Assembly (NCBI GenBank): GCA_019677205.1
Contig: JAAMXY010003241.1
Span: 9,668-22,612 of the forward strand
Direction of reading: 5' to 3'
Source of the DNA: Pinguiococcus pyrenoidosus
Taxonomy: Eukaryota; Sar; Pinguiophyceae; Pinguiochrysidales; Pinguiochrysidaceae
DNA: 12,945 bases
Numbering within the stretch: the stretch's first letter is position 1; each line of letters starts with the position of its first letter. The notes under the pieces are model-generated. The model ran no database searches, was not told the origin of the DNA, and saw nothing but the letters and a program-made list of their open reading frames with translations. Both the position numbers and the translations under genes were made by a program. Shown here one piece after another: positions 7,918-12,945 of this stretch.

Positions 7918-10272
7918 TCACTCGACGGCCCAGTTCCACTCCTCCAGCAAGTTGCGAAATCGTAGCGGTCGCCGGACGGCGTTCGTGACACCTGCTTGGA
8001 ACTTGAAAAGGATCTTCTTCGCCGGCTTCTGCCGCGAAGGTGACAGTGACGCTCTCCGCTTCCGTCCGCCTGGTGGCTTGGGGGACAAGCCGGGCGAGCC
8101 TGTGCGAGGCTTCCCGGACCTGCTCAGCTCCTGCAGCGCCCTGGCGTCTCGCTCGCGCCGGACCCGGGCAAGAAGCTCCGTGGACATCAACCCCGAGTGA
8201 AGCTCGAACGCGCCCTGCTCACCAACTGCGAGCTCGTCGATCGGGGGATCCAACACGGGGACCATCCTTGGCTTCGCGTCCACCGGGCCATTCGGCGGCG
8301 TCCTGCTGGACTTCTCTCTTCTTGCAGCTGCATGATCCCAGCTCGCGGGTCGCATAGTTATCCTGAATCAATGCCGAAGCGAGTCAGCTCAGGCTCGCGC
8401 GCCTCCAGCCGGGCACAATTACCGTATGGCTGCATCCTGAAGAATGTGAGCGACAAGGCAGAGCTGCTGCTGCTCTATCTTCTTCAAGCTGCCGAACGGG
8501 ACATTCTCCCGAACGTTCAGGCGCAGCATTCTTGTGATGCACGGCACGAGGTCCAGCCTCAGGATCCGATGGTCAACGAGCACGCCTCCACCCGACGCGC
8601 ATCGGCCAGGCGAGGTGACCCCCGTTCCCAAGCCCGCCGCGTCGTGGAGAATAGCTTGTCGCGCGCGTTTCAACCGAGGGATCTCCCAGTGTGCTCGCGG
8701 GGGTTGGATGCGTGGGCGATGGAGCGAGCTGCGCGGGAGGTTCGCTGGATTAGAAGACGGCGGACAGGCCAGCTGGAACGGGCTGGCCAGCTCCGTCATG
8801 GATCTTACCGGTGCGTCGTAGCGACGACTCCTGGCGTGACGTAATTGCTGTAGGCATTCAAGATGAAAAGCCGCTGCCCGTTGCTCCGACTGCTCTGGCC
8901 ATTCCCGAAGGCCGTCAAAAGGTCGGCATCGCTGAAGGCGTCCAGCGCGTTTGAAGCTCTCGCACACGCTGGGTCGGATACGCGAAGGTCTGGGTCGAGG
9001 AGGCGCTCATGCAGAGCGCTGCAAAGCTTGCCAGGGTCGATGCCCGCCATGTCAAGGTCGCTCAGATTTCGGTCAGAATGCCGCAGCGCCGAGCTTGCTT
9101 TGGCCCAGAACACGGCTTGCAACGCGTCCATGATGTCGCGTCCTTCGTCCTTCAGACCAGTCTCCAAGTGTGCTTCCATCGACAGCGTGATATCGACATG
9201 GGGAGCATGCTCATCTCCCGTAGGTGCAGTGTTCGCCTCAACGGTCGCTCGGGCGGCCGCCGTGAGCAGCTGGAGGCTATGGAGGCACGCGCGCACGTCG
9301 AAGTTCGAGGCCGCCACCAGTCGATTCAACGTCTGGGACGACACAGCGGCTCTTTCCAACGAGCAGATCGTACGTAGACGAGCCGCAAGCCGTCGCGGAG
9401 GGCAGCACTCCAGTCGGAAGACCTTGGCAACCTCTCGGAGGCTGCGCAGATGGGGCGCGTAAACATCATTGCAGATGCAGATCAGTGGCCTCGTAACAGG
9501 CACCGCCCTTTGTCCCGTGCTGCGAGAGCCAAACTTGTCAAACCAAGCCGAGCTGGTCCGTCGACGCCTAAACGCAAGCATACCTTGACTTCTTCCTCGT
9601 GGCCCTTCCGAGCGCGCTGCCATCGGCCGCATCCCTAGGAGCCTGGCGTCGGAGGGGCGCCTTGGCCATCTGAATCAGCACATCGACGGCGCCTTTCCCG
9701 TCAGCGCCGTCGATCTCGTCCAGAATGACTGCGGTGGGCTTGTTGCGATTCGGCCCGGCGATCGCATTGCTCGTCATCGCCCCCGTCAAGCGCTCCCTCA
9801 GCACCGCCGAGGTTCGATCGTCGCTGGCGTTCACTTCCACGATGTTGTAGCCCGCCTGCTTGAGCGCCACCTGCGCCAGAGTCGTCTTGCCCGTCCCCGG
9901 AGGCCCGCATAGCAGAATCAAGCGCTCTCCAGGCCGAGGATCTCCGCTTCCTTCGCCGGCGTTGGGGGGCTTCTCCCGCTTGAACACGAAGGGGTCCCAG
10001 GCTTTGATGGCGCGGAGCACCTCTCGATTCAGGCGCTCGTCGCTGAGAAGATCTCGAAAGGACGACGGCGAGTGGACGTCCGTCCAGAGCTCTCGCGCCG
10101 TCGCTGACAAGCAAGCACTGCGCCGGAAGACCTTTGGGCGGCTGGCAGAAGCCCGGCTGGCCTGCTGCTTCGGAACTCGCAGCGACGGCAGCGCGATTTC
10201 CATCTTCTTCGGCGTCCGCTTCTCCAGACATATGCGCCGTCCATCACTCAGCGTCACTACGGAGGACTTCAT
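7918..10272 (-). CDS. CTF18: CTF18, large subunit of the Ctf18-RFC alternative clamp loader, 4 exons
   Basis: Ctf18 replaces Rfc1 in a clamp loader that acts on PCNA at forks and supports sister-chromatid cohesion and checkpoint signalling. The exons, in reverse order of coordinates, are 10272-9584, 9519-8809, 8728-8423 and 8362-7918, giving 716 residues with introns of 64, 80 and 60 bp, all phase 2. Visible features are LWTDVHSPSSFRDLLSDERLNREV (62-85), the family's LWVDKYxPxxFxxLLSDExxNR; Walker A GPPGTGKT (123-130); NASDDR (148-153); Walker B ILDEID (183-188); sensor 1 in RPLICICND (240-248); sensor 2 NFDVRACLHSLQ (Arg 306); GLKDEGRDIMDALQAVF; and the family C-terminus FKFQAGVTNAVRRPL, which in known Ctf18 proteins helps bind Dcc1-Ctf8. 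Length is close to the yeast protein and shorter than animal ones. An acceptor at 8303-8304 instead of 8363-8364 also keeps frame. The exact N-terminus is inferred. Confidence 0.93.
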
Positions 10273-10552
10273 CGCGAGATGAACGGCCCAGGTGGCCAAC
10301 ACGCGCGTCTGAAACACCCAACCAAGTTGAATTTCGCAGCGCGGGAAAAAAGAACTGGGAACGAAAACCAGAAGCGACGAAAACTAGAAGACCCGTCTAC
10401 ACAGGATCGATATCTTCATTTTCGATACTGTAATATCGATCTTGAGCGAGACGCGTTCTCCAATTTCCATCTTTCCCTCTCTGGCGCAGTGTCGCTGCGG
10501 AATTCGGGGGCGCAGCGCGCCTCCCGTCGGTTTTGTGGTCCACCTGCGCGTC
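10273..10552. promoter_or_regulatory. Divergent promoter between CTF18 and the transporter
   Basis: The 280 bp separate two start codons pointing away from each other, so both promoters must lie here unless they extend into genes. The middle (10320-10450) is noticeably richer in A and T than the genes and holds the perfect inverted repeat described separately. An alternative acceptor-like TTTCAG facing CTF18 (reverse strand, near 10312-10317) leaves open a further 5' exon. Confidence 0.5.
10405..10441. repeat. Perfect 9-bp inverted repeat GATCGATAT / ATATCGATC
   Basis: The arms at 10405-10413 and 10433-10441 are exact reverse complements separated by 19 bp. The spacer contains a further CGATA (10424-10428). 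Both arms contain ATCGAT, itself a palindrome. The position in a shared promoter suggests a binding site or pair of sites, but that is inference. Confidence 0.75.
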
Positions 10553-12640
10553 ATGGACGGCCCAAGTGGCAGCCAAAGCCTATTGGCGCGCATGCTGCTG
10601 CGCAAGCCGCTGCGCGTCGTTCGTACTGAGGCGGCCGAGGGGGAGTTGCGCAGGTCAGCTGAGGCGTGAAAAGCTGGATGACAGCCCTTCTTTGACGTGT
10701 ACTGGCCGTTGCGTCCAGAGTACTGAGTCTGCTGGATCTCTTGGTGGTGGGCGTGGGGAGCACCATCGGCACGGGGGTCTTCGTGCTCAGCTGCTCGCTG
10801 GCCAAGGACTTCGCGGCCGGCTACAGCTTCATCTCGTGGATCATCGCCGGAGCAGCGACGCTCTTGGCGGCCATGAGCTACGCGGAGCTCGCTGCCAAGT
10901 TTCCGCTAGCGGGGGGGAACTATGCGTACTCGTACGTGGCACTGGGGGAGGTCTTCGCAGCCATAACAGGCTGGTGCCTGGTGTTGGAGTATGCCGTCGG
11001 GACCGCCGCCGTCTCCCGTGCCTGGGCCGACAAGCTGCTGAGGTGCGACATGGCATGATGACACTTCCTGACCGATGCAAGATCATGATGTTTGGGACTC
11101 TGACCCATCCCTTGGCCCGCGAACTTGTAGTTTCTTAAGTGACGATCTGGACCTGTGGCTGCCGGAGATTCTTCAACCTGGGCGACTCGTGAGCCCCGTC
11201 GCGGCGGCTCTGCAGCTCATGTGCTGCGGGGTGCTCTTGCTAGGGGTGGAAGAGGGCCAGTACGTCGCAAACGTGTGGACATTCATCAAGATAGGGCTTG
11301 TCGTCTTCATCATCGTTGCGGGAAGCTTTGCCAGCGGGGGCTTCTCCGCAGAGAAGATCGAGCCCGGTAGTACCGACGGCGTTCTGCGGGGTGCCATGGT
11401 AGCTTGCTTTGGCTTCATCGGATGGGACGTGATCTGCTGCCTCGGTGCAGAGGCCATAGACCCCGATCGAAATTTGGTGAGCACACCTGTGTGGACGATC
11501 AGGGTTGTTGAAGGCATGCTGACTTGCCCTCCAACGACAGCCTCGAGCGGTCGGCGGCACGATTCTCATCTGCACGGCCTTCTACGCCAGTGCAGCGGTG
11601 GTGCTGGCGATGATGGTGTCGTCGGATGAGCTGGATGACGAAGAGTAAGCGTTTTGCCTCACAGAGTGATTGCCAGTTTCCCGACCGCGCCTCGGCTGAA
11701 GAAAGCAACGGTGCATCGCAGGGGTTTCAGCGCGGCCTTCGACGCCACCGGCATGTCCTGGGCGGGATACATCGTGTCCGTCGGAGAGCTTTGCACCCTT
11801 CCGGTGGTCGCACTCCTTGGAGCGATTGCCCAACCTCGCCTCCAGTACGCAATTGCCAAGGACGGGCTGTTGCCGCGAATCTTTGCCGAGGTGGACGAGA
11901 AGGGCAACTTGGTGCGTGTTCCGCGATGCGTTTTGGCCGAAGGTCTTGAATCTTCCTTCTGACAGGGGACTGTAGGTCAACGGTATCTTGATCTCGGGCT
12001 TCGCCATGACCATGATCGCCCTGGTCGTGCCGTTCAGCTTCATGGATGCCCTCTGCTCAGCGGTAGGTGCTGGCTGGGCCGCTTCCGCGCTTCGATTGGT
12101 GGGTGAGCGAGGTCGCTCACCCTTTCGTCGATTGTGCTGCAGGGGTCGCTGTTGGCATTCCAGCTCACGAACAGCTCCCTCATTCTTGTCCGAAGCGACG
12201 AGGTCGAGAACTACACGGAAGCTCGCCGGCAGATGGTGGTTTTCAGCTTCTCGTCGCTCTGCGCGGTCGTCCTGAGCAACGTCATTGTCCAATGCAGCCT
12301 GAATGGACTTTCCTGGCTGGCGGTCGGCTTCTTCGGCGTGATCTCCCTCGCATGCGCTTGGAGGCTCTCGAAGCTTTGCTCGGGCGCGCGGAAGCCCACA
12401 TACGTTGGCTATCGGGTGTGGGGCGTCCCTTGGCTGCAGTGCGTGAGCATCTTGATCAATTGGCAGCTCCTGGCGTCGCTCGAGCTCTGGATGCTCCTGG
12501 TCTTCATAGCTCTCGGTGCACTGGCCTTCGTCTTCTACATCTGTGTCGGACTTCCGCACAGCGTCGGCAACAACACCGCCTGGGCAGCGGCTGAGGAAAA
12601 TGGCACCGACCTGCGAACCTTGCTACTCGATGATATATAG
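10553..12640 (+). CDS. Cationic amino acid transporter (CAT/SLC7-type, APC superfamily), 7 exons
   Basis: CAT-type permeases move arginine, lysine or related amino acids across the plasma or vacuolar membrane. The exons are 10553-10653, 10719-11042, 11131-11476, 11541-11644, 11722-11911, 11976-12062 and 12143-12640, giving 549 residues with six GT-AG introns of 64-88 bp. The N-terminus (SLLARMLLRKPLRVV, then ELRRVLSLLDLLVVGVGSTIG) follows the CAT pattern of a short basic leader and TM1 with GVGSTIGTGVFVLS (45-58). Further family marks are SYAELAAKFPLAGGNYAY, FGFIGWDVICCLGAEAIDPDRNLPRAV (joined across intron 3), YAIAKDGLLPRIFAEV, and a C-terminal domain with VPWLQCVSILIN, a WMLLVF membrane segment and GLPHSVG. 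About 12-14 hydrophobic segments are present. The tail ends in NGTDLRTLLLDDI. Substrate specificity and membrane are not readable. The start agrees with the family's N-terminal length. Confidence 0.92.
11645..11721 (+). other. Transporter intron 4 with an inner in-phase acceptor
   Basis: The donor GTAAGC and acceptor CATCGCAG give a 77-bp intron, and removal joins DELDDEE directly to GFSAAFDATGMSW as expected in CAT proteins. A second acceptor-like CTCACAG at 11658-11664 is in the same phase. Using it would leave a 20-nt intron and insert 19 residues, which I consider unlikely. Confidence 0.65.
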
Positions 12641-12651
12641 CGGGCTGCAGA

Positions 12652-12672
12652 TTTCCCCCCCCCCCCCTTTTT
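12652..12672 (+). repeat. Homopyrimidine tract T3-C13-T5
   Basis: Thirteen consecutive cytosines are flanked by three and five thymines, 12-32 bp after the transporter stop codon. The run is prone to length errors in sequencing and to slippage. Confidence 0.9.
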
Positions 12673-12863
12673 GTCAGCGCTTGCGACGAGCCAGAGATGC
12701 GAAATGATCCTGGCCCTCGAACAGAAAAGAGCCCGCGAATAGGACTTGCGAGGTGGCTTCCGCAGAGCAACTCTTGCCACAATGCGTGGTCCCGGGTCTC
12801 TGCAGAATTTTCACCGGCCTTCCGGCACCGCCACCTTTTATGTAACCACAGAGGCAAGGGCGT

Positions 12864-12905
12864 TGGTCCACACCAAGGTGCCGATGGTCCACACCAAGGT
12901 GCCGG
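12864..12905 (+). repeat. Tandem duplication of a 21-bp unit
   Basis: The unit TGGTCCACACCAAGGTGCCG plus one base occurs at 12864-12884 and 12885-12905. The copies agree at 20 of 21 bases, differing only at the last. Each unit holds CACC-AA-GGTG, a small inverted repeat. Only two copies are visible. Confidence 0.85.
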
Positions 12906-12945
12906 GACACGGGCGCTGGAGAACGCTGCCTTCCCGAATCGGGCG

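Larger units (their letters stand above)
12641..12945. other. 3' flank of the transporter gene
   Basis: No gene is supported in these 305 bp. The interval starts with a T3-C13-T5 tract just after the stop codon and ends with a 21-bp tandem duplication. A reverse-strand open frame (12674-12910) covers much of it but shows no domain and includes the tandem repeat, so I do not call it. Confidence 0.5.

Noticed and set aside
10273-10317. N-terminal extension of CTF18 upstream of the ATG at 10272
   Set aside because: No ATG precedes it in frame, only a GTG. The TTTCAG there might be an acceptor, but no upstream exon with family likeness is visible.
11582-12559. Reverse-strand open frame of 325 codons antisense to the transporter
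   Set aside because: It runs through four of the transporter introns and shows low-complexity, charged composition with no domain; the forward strand has clear CAT homology.

Overview
The window is nuclear DNA from a compact, fairly GC-rich eukaryotic genome, most likely a unicellular alga or related protist. The evidence is that four of the six genes can be assembled only by removing short GT-AG introns. I place 16 introns of 59-145 bp, and every junction is in phase. Four of them use a GTGCG-type donor, and the assembled proteins match eukaryote-specific families. The small reverse-strand gene at 1424-1921 starts with a signal peptide followed by a basic stretch. That is the layout of plastid-targeting leaders in algae with secondary plastids, so a stramenopile- or haptophyte-type host is a reasonable guess, but the sequence does not fix the lineage.

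Layout. (1) 1-1242, forward: the 3' part of LEO1, a Paf1 transcription-elongation complex subunit; its 5' end lies outside the window. (2) 1424-1921, reverse: a small membrane protein with a leader peptide, function unknown, convergent with LEO1. (3) 1922-2232: a divergent promoter region with nested repeats. (4) 2233-3958, forward: a secretory-pathway GT61 (DUF563) glycosyltransferase in four exons. (5) 3959-4978: about 1 kb with no gene I can support. (6) 4979-7735, forward: a single-exon 918-residue orphan protein with hydrophobic segments and a long disordered tail. (7) 7918-10272, reverse: CTF18, the large subunit of the alternative clamp loader, in four exons. (8) 10273-10552: a divergent promoter with a perfect inverted repeat. 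(9) 10553-12640, forward: a seven-exon cationic amino-acid transporter of the CAT/SLC7 type. (10) 12641-12945: 3' flank with a C13 tract and a 21-bp tandem repeat.

The genes do not form a pathway. LEO1 and CTF18 are nuclear housekeeping proteins (transcription elongation and replication/cohesion). The GT61 enzyme acts in the secretory pathway, and the transporter acts in the plasma membrane or a vacuolar membrane. Neighbours are arranged as convergent or divergent pairs with 180-310 bp between them, except for the 1-kb gap before the orphan gene. I found no mobile element, CRISPR array, rRNA or tRNA. The least explained items are the 918-residue orphan protein, the small leader-bearing membrane protein and the repeats in the two divergent promoters.
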